Assembly: GCF_030690345.1 (NCBI RefSeq)
Contig: NZ_JAUYGV010000009.1
Location: 186,001-250,000, forward strand
Source of the DNA: Rheinheimera sp.
GTDB taxonomy: Bacteria; Pseudomonadota; Gammaproteobacteria; Enterobacterales; Alteromonadaceae
Direction: 5' to 3'
Length of the DNA: 64,000 bases
Numbering within the stretch: the first letter of the stretch is position 1; the number at the start of each line of letters is the position of its first letter. Below are positions 16,916-26,211 of this stretch, piece after piece. Made by a program: the position numbers and the translations under genes. The notes under the pieces were generated by a model that was not told where the DNA came from, made no database searches, and saw only the letters and a list, made by a program, of their open reading frames with translations.

Positions 16916-18399
16916 ATTTCACCATTCTCCAGCATTTGTACAAAACGCGTAGCCTTCAGGAAGTCGTCGTGCTGCAATATCTCAATGGCGTGATTTTCCC
17001 CAAATCGGTTCTTTGTCTCTTCGACAAAGAGTTCCACTACGGCCTTGTGATCAGCGTCTTCGAATGCTTCAAGTGAACTACATCCATAACAGCTTAAAGG
17101 AGGGTTCAATGAACAGGGGGTAGCGCTCCCGCAACTCCCTATCAGATGAAGAGACTGGTCTTTAGCCGGTGCAAAAATATGCTGCCCTTGTTGAGACACC
17201 TGCTCTGGTGTGACTACCTTTCCTTGAAATACGTCTAGAATTTCTGCCGCTTCGGTTTTCAGAACATCATTTAACTTTCTTGCGACATGGTGAGTGTGGC
17301 GATAATACACTTCCAACTGCTGCAGATCGCTGTGGTCCATCAATTCAGCAACAACCTTTAACGGCGTACCTCGGGCAATCAGTTTTGTGCAAAAAGTCTT
17401 GCGCAAACGTCGATTTGTGACCTTAAAACCCAAATCCATAACGCGCTCAAATGCTAATCGACGAGTTTGGAACAGAGCTCTGGTTAACCTTTGATTGATT
17501 GGTCTTCCTGAATTCTTAAGTGTTACTAAAATAAACCAATCTGGAGTAATCGAATTTGAGACCATCTGTTCATATCGAGTTTTCAACTCGATGAGCAAGT
17601 TGTACAACGTTTTGGTTATCGGGCGATTTTTTTTCAGCTGGTTATTTTTGTATCCACGCTGTTTAGCACGAGGTACCGATAAAGATATTCCCCCTTTATC
17701 CGATACATGTATATCTTTGAACTGCAAACGGACGACTTGTGTGTCACGAGCGCCAAGAACCTGTCCTATTTTTAGTCCAACCATCCCTTGAAGCTCAAAT
17801 ATTGATAAAGCCTTGATATCAGTAGATTTAATTGCTTGCTTGAACAACTTTTCTTCACGTATAGTCAGGGGGCCACGGTTAGGAATGAGCATTAATACAT
17901 CTTTGCCTTTACCCTCATCAGAACCAAATTTCAAAACATCCAGATACAGATCGAAAAAGTCTTCGTCAAAGAACGGAAAATTTTCGTCTACAAACCAACC
18001 ATAAATCAAACGTAATGCAGATTTCCTACTAGACCCAATATTTGATTGCATTAACTGCCGCATCTGGTCTTCGATACATATAGTTATCTCTTCTCCAGCA
18101 ACAAGATCATCATTAAAGCGAAACCCAGCTAAAAGTTTAAAATGGTTACCGAGAGATTCGTTTGAATATCTTTTACAAGCATCAGCTATGTAAGCTTTGG
18201 CGTGTTCTCTGAGCACTGGGTGCACCAATTCAAAATTCAGCAGGATCCGCTCAGGTTGCAAATGACATTGGCTGTAGGTCAGATCTAACTTCTGCCCTGT
18301 CTGAGTAATTGGGTAAGGATCATAGGTAAACTGCTCATCAGACTGCCCAAACGAAACCGTCGTCATTAGCTCTGTATTCAGGATTACATTGTACTTCAT
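16912..18399 (-). CDS. Tyrosine recombinase (GinB-like) with altered HxxR box
   Basis: Recombinase of 495 residues. The first arginine region is GARDTQVVRLQFKDI. The second box reads NRRLRKTFCTKL, where the usual His of HxxR is Arg and the second His is Lys. The region LMDHSDLQQLEVYYRHTHH retains the later His and the nucleophilic tyrosine. The C-terminal tail has four cysteines (SCGSATPC and SCYGC). ATG 18399 is preferred to the TTG at 18405 because AGAGGT lies eight bases upstream. The Arg for His change suggests reduced or specialised activity within the three-recombinase complex. Confidence 0.8.
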   Translation of the reverse strand: MKYNVILNTELMTTVSFGQSDEQFTYDPYPITQTGQKLDLTYSQCHLQPERILLNFELVHPVLREHAKAYIADACKRYSNESLGNHFKLLAGFRFNDDLVAGEEITICIEDQMRQLMQSNIGSSRKSALRLIYGWFVDENFPFFDEDFFDLYLDVLKFGSDEGKGKDVLMLIPNRGPLTIREEKLFKQAIKSTDIKALSIFELQGMVGLKIGQVLGARDTQVVRLQFKDIHVSDKGGISLSVPRAKQRGYKNNQLKKNRPITKTLYNLLIELKTRYEQMVSNSITPDWFILVTLKNSGRPINQRLTRALFQTRRLAFERVMDLGFKVTNRRLRKTFCTKLIARGTPLKVVAELMDHSDLQQLEVYYRHTHHVARKLNDVLKTEAAEILDVFQGKVVTPEQVSQQGQHIFAPAKDQSLHLIGSCGSATPCSLNPPLSCYGCSSLEAFEDADHKAVVELFVEETKNRFGENHAIEILQHDDFLKATRFVQMLENGEI

Positions 18400-18416
18400 A
18401 TGCAATTACCTCTTTT

Positions 18417-19592
18417 TTAACAGCCTTCCAGCTCACTGTGGAATTGACTGAGCGCCTCAACGGTTTGCTCCAATGTGGCTAATTTTTCGTAATTCTCGCT
18501 TTGCCTCGATTTGGGCGACCAACCCCCAATAGAGTTTTTGATTTTTTTCTTTTGGTCATCTGAGTAACCTTTGTCTTTCATCATCCGATCAAGATTTTCA
18601 AAAAAGGTGTGCCTTAGTCGATGTGGACCAAAACGGCCAACTCCAGGAAGCTTGGCTTTGATGGTATCGAAGACTGAAGAAAGTGCTGATAGCGACAACG
18701 GCTGGTATGGAAGCTGCCCTGACAAAATGAGAAACGGCGGCTGTTTCCGTGCTGCATCAGACTGATTTCTAATTTTTTTGTACTCTTCAATCAAATTGGC
18801 CAGACTATTTGAGATAGGAATGATCCGCGCCCTAGTCTTATTATGGGGGACACTTGTTCGAGGGTCGTCGTACTTCACATTTTCCATCGTTTCTATGTAT
18901 GGCCTTTCCCCTGGTCCGAGCTTACTAGTCCGGCAATTTTCGATTGTAAGCGACAATAATTCGCCTCGACGAACACCTGTTTCATAACAGATCCGACAAA
19001 TCAATTTGTTACGCAAAGCCGTATTTCGATTCCATCCAAAGTATTTGGGATCACTCAACCCTTGATACAGCGATGCCTGTAACAACAGAGACAACCCATA
19101 AACCTGTGAGTTTTTTGCGACGTGTCTCCGTCGTTTCTGGAGCCGCTCTTTTAACTTCTCAGCTAATTTAATGATTTGAATGATCATCGGGTCACCGGTG
19201 TGACGCCGAGCATTCGCTCGGCTGACTAAGTAGTCAAAATAGGCAATAGATGCATCAATTCGCTGATTAAAATACTCAGGTTCAACTGTTCCAATAGAAA
19301 CAACACTTGATTGATCTGAAAATCTCTCTAAGTGGCGAACAAATGATGTAAACAACTCCCCCTTTGACAGACCACCGAGAACAACCTCATCTTCCAAGTC
19401 GACCCCATGTTTTTGAGCCCATCGTTCGATGTGAATGACATGTCGAGTGATATTCGCCTGTGTCGTATCCGCTTGCCCAGAAAGATCAATCAAGGTGTAG
19501 CGACAAATGCGATCGATAGGCACTCCGTTGTCATCGACAACCAAGCATCCGACTTCATTGATCCCGCCCATTCTGACTTTGCGAAGCTTCAT
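18417..19592 (-). CDS. Tyrosine recombinase (GinA-like), first gene of the recombinase operon
   Basis: Integrase-family protein of 391 residues. An N-terminal DNA-binding/SAM-like region precedes the catalytic domain with the first Arg in ETGVRRGELLSLTIE (about residue 200), the box FGPHRLRHTFFEN (about 325-337), Trp in IGGWSPKS and the nucleophile in SENYEKL. All catalytic positions look intact, so it is probably the main cleaving recombinase. It is first in a six-gene leftward operon and begins about 80 bases beyond the ssb terminator, marking this as the island end. Confidence 0.85.
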   Translation of the reverse strand: MKLRKVRMGGINEVGCLVVDDNGVPIDRICRYTLIDLSGQADTTQANITRHVIHIERWAQKHGVDLEDEVVLGGLSKGELFTSFVRHLERFSDQSSVVSIGTVEPEYFNQRIDASIAYFDYLVSRANARRHTGDPMIIQIIKLAEKLKERLQKRRRHVAKNSQVYGLSLLLQASLYQGLSDPKYFGWNRNTALRNKLICRICYETGVRRGELLSLTIENCRTSKLGPGERPYIETMENVKYDDPRTSVPHNKTRARIIPISNSLANLIEEYKKIRNQSDAARKQPPFLILSGQLPYQPLSLSALSSVFDTIKAKLPGVGRFGPHRLRHTFFENLDRMMKDKGYSDDQKKKIKNSIGGWSPKSRQSENYEKLATLEQTVEALSQFHSELEGC

Positions 19593-19624
19593 GCCACAAA
19601 CCTTTACACTTTCAACTTGGTATA

Positions 19625-19653
19625 TTTATAGCAGGTCAAAAAACAGTCAGCAA
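19625..19653 (-). promoter_or_regulatory. Promoter of the recombinase operon
   Basis: On the minus strand, TTGCTG (19653-19648) and TATAAA (19630-19625) are separated by 17 bases. The start of transcription would be around 19617, about 25 bases before the first recombinase ATG, leaving room for AAAGG as ribosome site. It lies downstream of the ssb terminator, so the operon has its own promoter. Confidence 0.5.
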
Positions 19654-19670
19654 ATAAATTTTACATAAAA

Positions 19671-19701
19671 AATAAAAAAAGCCCCTTTATATAGGGGCTT
19701 T
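19671..19701 (-). terminator. Rho-independent terminator of ssb
   Basis: A 9-bp stem (AAAGCCCCT with AGGGGCTTT, loop TTATAT) is followed on the minus strand by a run of seven T. It lies 40 bases beyond the ssb stop and separates ssb from the recombinase operon. Confidence 0.85.
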
Positions 19702-19737
19702 ACATATTAAAATCTTTACAGTGTAAAAGTTGGAAAA

Positions 19738-20349
19738 CTAGAACGGGATATCGTCATCAAAGTCGATTGGCGGTTCCATTGGCGCACGTTGTTGGCTCTG
19801 GGCCGGCTGCTGATAACCACCTTGTGGCTGCGCCGGTTTTTGGTAACCGCCCTGCTGTGGTGCAGCTTGCTGGTAACCACCTTGCTGTGGTTGCTGATAC
19901 GCCGGTGCAGCTTGCTGTGCCGGTTGCTGGTAGCCGCCTTGTGGCTGAGCCGGTTTTTGATAACCGCCCTGCTGACCGCCACCCATACCACCGCCTTGTT
20001 GCTGGCCATCACCGCGGCCATCTAACATTTGCAGTTCGTTGGCGATAATTTCCGTGGTGTAACGCTCTACACCGTCTTTATCCTGCCATTTACGGGTTTT
20101 CAGCTTGCCTTCGATATAGACTTTGCTACCTTTGCGCAGGTATTCGCCGGCAATTTCGGCTAAACGCTGGTAAATCACCACACGGTGCCATTCGGTTTGT
20201 TCTTTTTTCTCGTTAGTGGCTTTGTCGGTCCAGCTCTCTGAAGTTGCTACCGTTAAATTAGCCACTGCGCCGCCTTGCGGCATATAGCGCACTTCCGGGT
20301 CAGTACCCAGGTTACCAATCAGAATAACTTTATTAATGCCACGCGCCAT
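19738..20349 (-). CDS. ssb: Single-stranded DNA-binding protein with long repetitive linker
   Basis: SSB of 203 residues, longer than the 178 of E. coli. The OB-fold domain (about 1-110) begins [22 protein letters not shown] and includes [30 protein letters not shown]. The linker (about 115-190) is Gln/Gly/Pro/Tyr-rich with repeats of GGYQ(K/Q)PAQ. The acidic tip DFDDDIPF recruits replication and repair proteins. It is the distal gene of an operon with the YajR-like transporter, 20 bases apart. The stop lies beside the island junction but the coding sequence is intact. Confidence 0.97.
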   Translation of the reverse strand: MARGINKVILIGNLGTDPEVRYMPQGGAVANLTVATSESWTDKATNEKKEQTEWHRVVIYQRLAEIAGEYLRKGSKVYIEGKLKTRKWQDKDGVERYTTEIIANELQMLDGRGDGQQQGGGMGGGQQGGYQKPAQPQGGYQQPAQQAAPAYQQPQQGGYQQAAPQQGGYQKPAQPQGGYQQPAQSQQRAPMEPPIDFDDDIPF

Positions 20350-20369
20350 GCGAATTCTCCTAAAAAATG

Positions 20370-21734
20370 TTAAGCCCCGGCAGCGGCAATAACCGCCTGC
20401 GCCTGCGCTGTGTCAAATTGTGCTGAGCTGACTTTCAGATAACAGCGCTGCTCTGCCAAAACCAGTGTAACTTCCTGCACCCCGGCTAATACCGTGAGAT
20501 CTGCGGCTAACTGCTCAGCCTGCTGCTCTGTTTGCAGCGACACCGCCAGTGTTAAGCGCTGCACACGCAGAGGAATAATAAGGGTGCCGGCAACTGCCAG
20601 CCATATTAAACCAATAACCGCCAGCACAGCAAACAAAGCTTGGTAGCCAAATTGTTGCACCAGGGCACCACCCAACACTCCGCCGAGAAAAGCACCAAAA
20701 AACTGACTACTTGAGTATATACCCATAGCGCTGCCACGTTGCCCGGCCGGCGCGATACGCGACACCAATGCCGGCAGGCTGGCTTCAAGAAAGTTAAAAC
20801 CGGTAAAAAATAACAGCAACGCTGCAGTGAGCGGCCAAAAGCCCGGCAGCATAACAATAAGCAACATGGCGCTGATTAACAGCGCGATGGCCAGCAGAAA
20901 AAAGCCTTTCTCCTGCGCTTTGCGCATGGCAATAATCATCATTGGGATCATTAACACAAAAGAGCCCAGCAACAGCGGCAAATAAAACTGCCAGTGTTTT
21001 ACCGATACCAGGCCATAGGTTTGCAGTAAAGCCGGCAGTGCGACAAACATCGCTGTCAGCATTAAATGCAGCAACAATACGCCGGCATCTAACTGCAGCA
21101 GTTGGCGGTGCTTTAGCATAGCACCAAGGCTTTGCGGCAGCGCCAGGGTTTCTGCCATTGGTGCTTTGTGCACACTTTTGGGTAACAGCAGGGCTACCAC
21201 CAGCATGGCACAGCAAGCCAGCACAGCAGTAAACCAAAATACGCCACTTAGCCCGGCCCATTTTGCCAGCAGCGGGCCCAGCACCATAGCGGCGGCAAAA
21301 CTTAAACCGATACTGGCGCCAATTATCGCCATCACCTTGGGTCGCTGTTCTTCGCGGGTTAGATCGGCGGCTAAGGCCAGCACTGCGCCAGCTATAGCCC
21401 CGGCGCCTTGTAAAATGCGGCCTAAGGTAACCATGTAAACCGAGTCGGCCAGCGCGGCCACGACAGAGCCCAGCGCAAACAGCGTCAGGCCGCCCAGCAT
21501 CACTTTATGCCGGCCGATGCGGTCAGATAACCAGCCGAGCGGAATTTGCAAAATGGCTTGGGTTAAACCGTAGGCGCCAATGGCCAGGCCAATCCATAGC
21601 GGCGAGAAGCCGGCCAGCTCAGTGCCATACAGTGCGAACACCGGCAGCAGCATAAACAAGCCCAGCATGCGGCTGGAAAACACCAGCGCCAGCGCCATGG
21701 CGGCACGTTTTTCTAAAGAATTCAGTTGATGCAT
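20370..21734 (-). CDS. YajR-like MFS transporter with C-terminal YAM domain
   Basis: Major facilitator protein of 454 residues with 12 predicted membrane segments and the motif-A sequence [16 protein letters not shown] between segments 2 and 3. After the last segment there is a soluble ferredoxin-like domain of about 65 residues ([20 protein letters not shown] onward), the YAM domain typical of YajR. The start at 21734 ([12 protein letters not shown]) is chosen by similarity to the N terminus of E. coli YajR; an upstream ATG at 21788 would add 18 unlikely residues. Substrate unknown. In many gammaproteobacteria this gene lies between uvrA and ssb. Confidence 0.85.
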   Translation of the reverse strand: MHQLNSLEKRAAMALALVFSSRMLGLFMLLPVFALYGTELAGFSPLWIGLAIGAYGLTQAILQIPLGWLSDRIGRHKVMLGGLTLFALGSVVAALADSVYMVTLGRILQGAGAIAGAVLALAADLTREEQRPKVMAIIGASIGLSFAAAMVLGPLLAKWAGLSGVFWFTAVLACCAMLVVALLLPKSVHKAPMAETLALPQSLGAMLKHRQLLQLDAGVLLLHLMLTAMFVALPALLQTYGLVSVKHWQFYLPLLLGSFVLMIPMMIIAMRKAQEKGFFLLAIALLISAMLLIVMLPGFWPLTAALLLFFTGFNFLEASLPALVSRIAPAGQRGSAMGIYSSSQFFGAFLGGVLGGALVQQFGYQALFAVLAVIGLIWLAVAGTLIIPLRVQRLTLAVSLQTEQQAEQLAADLTVLAGVQEVTLVLAEQRCYLKVSSAQFDTAQAQAVIAAAGA

Positions 21735-21837
21735 CAGGTATGAGTTAACCGCCCAAATAAGCGCGCCAGTGTAGCACAGAACCGGCACGCTTTAAGCGGA
21801 TTTAACCGCAGCCTGCTGCGTGTTGCCCGCTAACAAA

Positions 21838-23064
21838 TTAGGACATCTGCTGTTTGCTCTGGCGATGAAACAAACCGATCGACAGTAACAGCAAACTCAG
21901 CGGCAGCAAACTCAGATAAAACGCAGTCTGGCCGTCAAAATTGGCAAAGGTATAGCCGGTTACCATAGAACCGGTGGTGCCGCCCAGTGCGGAGAACACC
22001 ACTATTAACCCGGTCATCGGTGCGTGCTGTACTTTGGGCAGGGCGCTTAACATGACCGAGTTAATCACCGGATAAATCGGCGCCATAAACAGGCCAATCA
22101 GCGGAAACAGGTAAGCCGCCAGCGGCGCGCTGAATAAGCTGACATCGGCATTCAGCTCTATGTTGCGCGTTAATGGCAATGTAAGCAGGATCAATAGCGC
22201 CATGGCAATAAGACAAGCATTAAGCAGCAGATACCAGGACAGCTTTTTCAGTATCAGCCCGGCCAAAATGCGGCCCAGCGCTAAACTGGCGGCAAAAATA
22301 CTGGTCAGCTGCACACTGAGCTGGTTCGGCAGCACCAATACCTCGTTATTAAAGGTCGGCAACCAGCTGCCTATGCCTTGCTCAATCAGCACATATAAAA
22401 ATGCCGATAGCACAAACACAAACACCAGTGGTTTGTATACCAGCTGTAGCATGGCGATAAAATCCTGCTTTAACGGCTGGGTTGGCGGCAACACCAGCTT
22501 TGGAAAAGGCGTGCTGCTAAGTAGCGCCAGGTTAACCGCACACAGCAGTGCCAGCAGCCAGTATACTTGTAGCCAGCCACTGGACTGCGGTGCCGCCGGG
22601 TCCATAAAGGCCGAGAACAGCCAGTAACCTGACAATACGCCGAGCATAAAACCGCCTTCAATAAAATTCAGCAAGGAGGCATGCTCGGCTTTAGTTTGCG
22701 TAACCACGCCGATACTGGCATATACCGATACCTTCACCAGCGCAAAGCTGGCACCGACGGTAAGAAATAACAATTTGGTGGTCCAGAACGCCGGCAGCAA
22801 CGGCATCATAATGCAGGCCAGCGTAACCAGCACCAATGCAATTTGCAGTGCCATTTTATAGCCCAGCCGCGGCAGGTAAGAGGCAATAATAAAAGACACC
22901 ACGGCGATAGGAATATCTTTAAAGCCTTCCAGCACACTGGCGGCTTCTTTACTGATTTGATAAGTGTGGATCACCTGCAGGATAACAGTACCGACACTGT
23001 TTAGCAGAATGGCGAAGACGAAATAGGTGAGTAGCAGCGACAAGCGAATACGCAAAGTGGCCAT
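21838..23064 (-). CDS. MFS transporter of the alpha-glucoside locus
   Basis: Major facilitator protein of 408 residues with about 12 membrane segments (for example LLLTYFVFAILLNSVGTVIL at the N terminus), of the sugar-transporter type related to FucP-like permeases. It is divergent from the GH65 phosphorylase gene and shares its control region, including a LacI-type operator. It probably carries a disaccharide (maltose, trehalose, kojibiose or similar) across the inner membrane after passage through the TonB-dependent receptor. The substrate is inferred from context. Confidence 0.75.
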   Translation of the reverse strand: MATLRIRLSLLLTYFVFAILLNSVGTVILQVIHTYQISKEAASVLEGFKDIPIAVVSFIIASYLPRLGYKMALQIALVLVTLACIMMPLLPAFWTTKLLFLTVGASFALVKVSVYASIGVVTQTKAEHASLLNFIEGGFMLGVLSGYWLFSAFMDPAAPQSSGWLQVYWLLALLCAVNLALLSSTPFPKLVLPPTQPLKQDFIAMLQLVYKPLVFVFVLSAFLYVLIEQGIGSWLPTFNNEVLVLPNQLSVQLTSIFAASLALGRILAGLILKKLSWYLLLNACLIAMALLILLTLPLTRNIELNADVSLFSAPLAAYLFPLIGLFMAPIYPVINSVMLSALPKVQHAPMTGLIVVFSALGGTTGSMVTGYTFANFDGQTAFYLSLLPLSLLLLSIGLFHRQSKQQMS

Positions 23065-23168
23065 AGTCTGGTTCTCATTTTTATGCTGTGTGCCACAGCT
23101 ATAGTTGTTTTACCCTGTTGCCAGTCTGTTTGCTGACATTTTGCACTATACAACGGTTTTATTGCATA

Positions 23169-23196
23169 TTGCAATCGATTGCAAAAGCTGTATATT
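23169..23196 (+). promoter_or_regulatory. LacI-type operator overlapping the GH65 promoter
   Basis: TTGCAATCGATTGCAA (23169-23184) is a perfect 16-bp palindrome. Its first hexamer TTGCAA serves as -35, and TATATT at 23191-23196, 16 bases further, as -10, so a bound repressor would block polymerase. The identical palindrome occurs upstream of the TonB receptor gene. The LacI regulator at 26364-27395 is the obvious ligand. Confidence 0.8.
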
Positions 23197-23230
23197 AAGC
23201 CTATTTACTGCAATTAGTCAGGTACGCTTT

Positions 23231-25567
23231 ATGTCGCTACATCCCCATGCTGCCGTGCGGCCGCTTACCACTGAACCCCGGGCTTTAACCGACAACCACT
23301 ACCAGCCGCAGCATTTACTGCTGCAAGAGACTCTGCTTAGTCTGGCCAATGGCTATATCGGCACACGCGGCACGCTGGAAGAAGGCGCCCCGGCTGGTGT
23401 TGCCAGCTGCGAAGGCACCTATTTAAACGGCGTGTACAGCAGTGAGCCCATTCATTACGGCGAATCCGCCTATGGCTTTGCCAAACATAACCACAAAATG
23501 CTGCAGGTAGCCAATGGCAAAGTGCTTAAGCTTAGTGTCGACGGCGAAAGCTTTAGTGCTGACAAAGCCGGCAGCCATAGCCGCACGCTGGAATTACAAC
23601 AGGGTGTCCTGAGCCGACACAGTGAGTGGCAAAGCCAAAGCGGTAAGCAGTTACGTATCGCCAGCCGGCGTTTTGTCTCCCAGGCCAACCCGCATTTAAT
23701 GGCGCTTGAGCTGAGTATTACCGCACTGAATTTTTCCGGCCAGATTACGCTGACCAGCGGCCTGGATGCCGCTTATCCGGGCTTCTATAAAAAAGACGAC
23801 CCACGGGTGGGTGCCATGTCGATAGCCGACAGCTTAACCTTGCTTAGCCAGCAATTTAGCGGCGAACACAGCCTGATGCTGCACCGTGCTAAAGGCGCTG
23901 ATTTTATTGTCGCGGCAGCAACAAGCCATCTGCTGCCGGTCAATGCCACTTTGCTGGCACAGGACGACAGCCTTCCCAATAAACTAACCCAGCAATTTGC
24001 TCTGCAACTGGCACAGGGCGAAACCCAAACGCTGCATAAACTGGTGATTTACTGTCACAGCACAGGCACTGACGACAGCGACAGCTTGGCACAACAGGCG
24101 CTGCAATTACTTAGTAACGCGCAGCAACAAGGTTTTGCTGGCCTGCTGGGCGCACATCAGCAGTGGTGGCAGCAATTCTGGCAGCAAGCGGATGTCAGCA
24201 TAGAGGGCGATGTCGCACTGCAGCAGGCTATTCGTTTTAACCTGTTTAGCCTGGCACAATCAGCCGGCCGTAACGGCCAGAGCAATATTGGCGCCAAAGG
24301 GCTAACCGGGCCTGGCTATGATGGCCATTATTTCTGGGACACTGAAATTTACGTGGTACCGGTAATGAGCCTGACCCAACCCGCTATAGCGCGCCAGTTA
24401 TTAACCCAGCGCTACAGCCAGCTTGATGCGGCGCGTCAGCGCGCAAAGCAGATGTCGCATAGCCGCGGCGCCTTGTATCCGTGGCGCACTATTGGCGGCG
24501 AAGAATGTTCGGCGTATTTCCCGGCCGGCACTGCGCAGTACCATATTAATGCTGCTATTGCCTATGCTATCCGCAGCTACTATCTGGCCACCGATGACTG
24601 GGCCTTTATGCAGCAGATGGGCGCTGAAATGCTGATTGAAACCGCGCGGCTGTGGCTGCAGTTGGGGTTCTTTTCCGAACGTAGCGGTAAGTTTGAAATT
24701 CATATGGTCACCGGGCCGGACGAATACTCGGCGCTGGTAAATAATAACTTTTACACCAATGCTATGGTGCAGCTGCAGCTGCGCTTTACGCTGCAAATAG
24801 TGCAAAAGCTGCAGGCAGAGCAGAGCCCGCTGTTGCAGCAGTTGACGGTAACCGACGAAGAAATACAGCAGTGGCAGCACGCCGCCGACAGCATGTATCT
24901 GGCGTTTGACGAACAACTGCAGGTGCACCCGCAGGATGATAATTTCTTAAGCCGCCAGCCGTGGGATTTTGCCAACACCCCGGCCGACAAATATCCGTTA
25001 TTGCTGCACTATCATCCGCTGGTGATTTATCGCCACCAGGTGCTGAAACAGGCCGACGTGGTGCTGGCGCTATTGCTGCTGGACGATGCCATACCGCAGG
25101 CGCAAAAACAGCGTGATCTAGCCTATTACGAACCGCTGACCACCCATGATTCCAGTTTATCCAGCTGTATTCACAGCATTGTCTTTGCCGAAACCGGCGA
25201 CACCGCCCGGGCGCATGAGTTTTTTGGTGACAGCGCACGGATGGATTTAGACAACCACCATGCCAATACCGAATTTGGTGTACATATCGCCTGTATGGCC
25301 GGCAGCTGGATGTCGTTGGTAATGGGTTTTGCCGGTGTGCGCTCACGCCCCGATGGCCTGCACTTTAAGCCGCAGTTACCGGCGCAGTTACCGCGCTTAA
25401 GTTTCCGTTTAAGTTACCGCGGCCGTGTACTGCAATTTAGCGCCGATCATCAGCAAGCCGGTTATCAGCTGCTTAGTGGTGAGCCATTAACGTTGTTTCA
25501 TTGCGGCCAGGCCATTAGCCTGAATAGCGGCCAAACTGTTAGCAAAGCGATTGGAGTAGCAGTATGA
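23231..25567 (+). CDS. GH65 family disaccharide phosphorylase
   Basis: Glycoside hydrolase family 65 protein of 778 residues, cytoplasmic, which splits an alpha-linked glucose disaccharide (maltose, trehalose, kojibiose or nigerose) with phosphate to give beta-glucose-1-phosphate. The N-terminal beta-sandwich is followed by the catalytic alpha/alpha barrel with HYFWDTEIYVVPVM, the catalytic acid Glu in VTGPDEYSALVNNNFYTN and the phosphate-binding HQVLKQADVV. ATG 23231 is chosen because the longer frame from 23105 would run through the operator and promoter. The stop overlaps the phosphoglucomutase start (ATGA). The exact disaccharide cannot be fixed from sequence alone. Confidence 0.9.
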   Translation: MSLHPHAAVRPLTTEPRALTDNHYQPQHLLLQETLLSLANGYIGTRGTLEEGAPAGVASCEGTYLNGVYSSEPIHYGESAYGFAKHNHKMLQVANGKVLKLSVDGESFSADKAGSHSRTLELQQGVLSRHSEWQSQSGKQLRIASRRFVSQANPHLMALELSITALNFSGQITLTSGLDAAYPGFYKKDDPRVGAMSIADSLTLLSQQFSGEHSLMLHRAKGADFIVAAATSHLLPVNATLLAQDDSLPNKLTQQFALQLAQGETQTLHKLVIYCHSTGTDDSDSLAQQALQLLSNAQQQGFAGLLGAHQQWWQQFWQQADVSIEGDVALQQAIRFNLFSLAQSAGRNGQSNIGAKGLTGPGYDGHYFWDTEIYVVPVMSLTQPAIARQLLTQRYSQLDAARQRAKQMSHSRGALYPWRTIGGEECSAYFPAGTAQYHINAAIAYAIRSYYLATDDWAFMQQMGAEMLIETARLWLQLGFFSERSGKFEIHMVTGPDEYSALVNNNFYTNAMVQLQLRFTLQIVQKLQAEQSPLLQQLTVTDEEIQQWQHAADSMYLAFDEQLQVHPQDDNFLSRQPWDFANTPADKYPLLLHYHPLVIYRHQVLKQADVVLALLLLDDAIPQAQKQRDLAYYEPLTTHDSSLSSCIHSIVFAETGDTARAHEFFGDSARMDLDNHHANTEFGVHIACMAGSWMSLVMGFAGVRSRPDGLHFKPQLPAQLPRLSFRLSYRGRVLQFSADHQQAGYQLLSGEPLTLFHCGQAISLNSGQTVSKAIGVAV

Positions 25568-26211
25568 ACTGCCATGCAGTAATTTTTGATCTGGATGGCG
25601 TACTTACCGACACCGCCATTTACCATTTTCATGCCTGGAAAGCGCTGGCCGATAAGCTGGGTATTGCCTTTACTGAGCACGACAACGAGCAGCTAAAGGG
25701 CGTTGACCGTTTAGGTTCACTGCGCTGGATTTTGCAACAAGGCGGCTTAACGCTAAGCGAGGCCGAAGAGGCGCGGCTGATGCAGCAAAAAAATGCGCAT
25801 TATCTTGCGCTTATCGACCATATGACAGCCGCCGACCTTTACCCCGGCGTGCAGCCGTTGTTTGCTGCACTGCGCCAAAGCGGTATTAAAATTGGCCTGG
25901 CGTCAGCCAGTAAAAATGCGGCCTTTGTGGTTCAGCGTTTAGGTATAGCGGCGCAGTTTGATTATATTGCCGATGCCAACCAGGTGGTAAACAGCAAACC
26001 CGACCCGGAAGTGTTTTTACTCGCCGCCAAAGGGCTGGGGGTGACGCCAGAGGGCTGTATTGGTGTCGAAGATGCGCTGGCCGGTATTGAAGCGATTAAC
26101 CGCGCCGGTATGAAAGCGATAGGTATTGGTGATGCAAAGGTGCTAAGCGGGGCTATCAGAGTGTATCCAAATGTGAAGGCGATAAAGCTTGAAGAGATGC
26201 TCGGTGTCTAA
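25564..26211 (+). CDS. pgmB: Beta-phosphoglucomutase
   Basis: HAD-superfamily enzyme of 215 residues converting beta-glucose-1-phosphate to glucose-6-phosphate. The nucleophile and acid/base aspartates are in FDLDGVLTDTA near the N terminus; the cap domain contains ADKLGI and LKGVDRLGSLRWIL; later motifs are GLASASKNA, KPDPEVFLLAAKGLG and GVEDALAGIEA. It overlaps the GH65 gene by four bases and directly uses that enzyme's product, linking the locus to glycolysis. Confidence 0.93.
   Translation: MNCHAVIFDLDGVLTDTAIYHFHAWKALADKLGIAFTEHDNEQLKGVDRLGSLRWILQQGGLTLSEAEEARLMQQKNAHYLALIDHMTAADLYPGVQPLFAALRQSGIKIGLASASKNAAFVVQRLGIAAQFDYIADANQVVNSKPDPEVFLLAAKGLGVTPEGCIGVEDALAGIEAINRAGMKAIGIGDAKVLSGAIRVYPNVKAIKLEEMLGV

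Larger units (their letters stand above)
7608..19670. mobile_element. Candidate GInt-like genomic island, right end next to ssb
   Basis: AT-richer than both flanks. One extremity carries three consecutive tyrosine-recombinase genes plus a small HTH/coiled-coil gene in one operon reading into the element, as in GInt islands (ginABCD). Cargo in view includes umuDC, a small regulator and unknown genes. The right boundary lies between the ssb stop and the first recombinase. The left boundary is not identified: it may be near 7.6 kb or to the left of the window with the Tn3-type transposon inserted inside the island. Excision has not been shown. Confidence 0.5.

Noticed and set aside
19760-20050. 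Possible CRISPR-like or tandem repeat array
   Set aside because: The periodicity comes from codons of the GGYQ(K/Q)PAQ repeats in the SSB linker; there are no spacers.
24401-25346. Long leftward frames opposite the GH65 gene
   Set aside because: They are shadows of a well-conserved enzyme gene and carry no domain or start signal.
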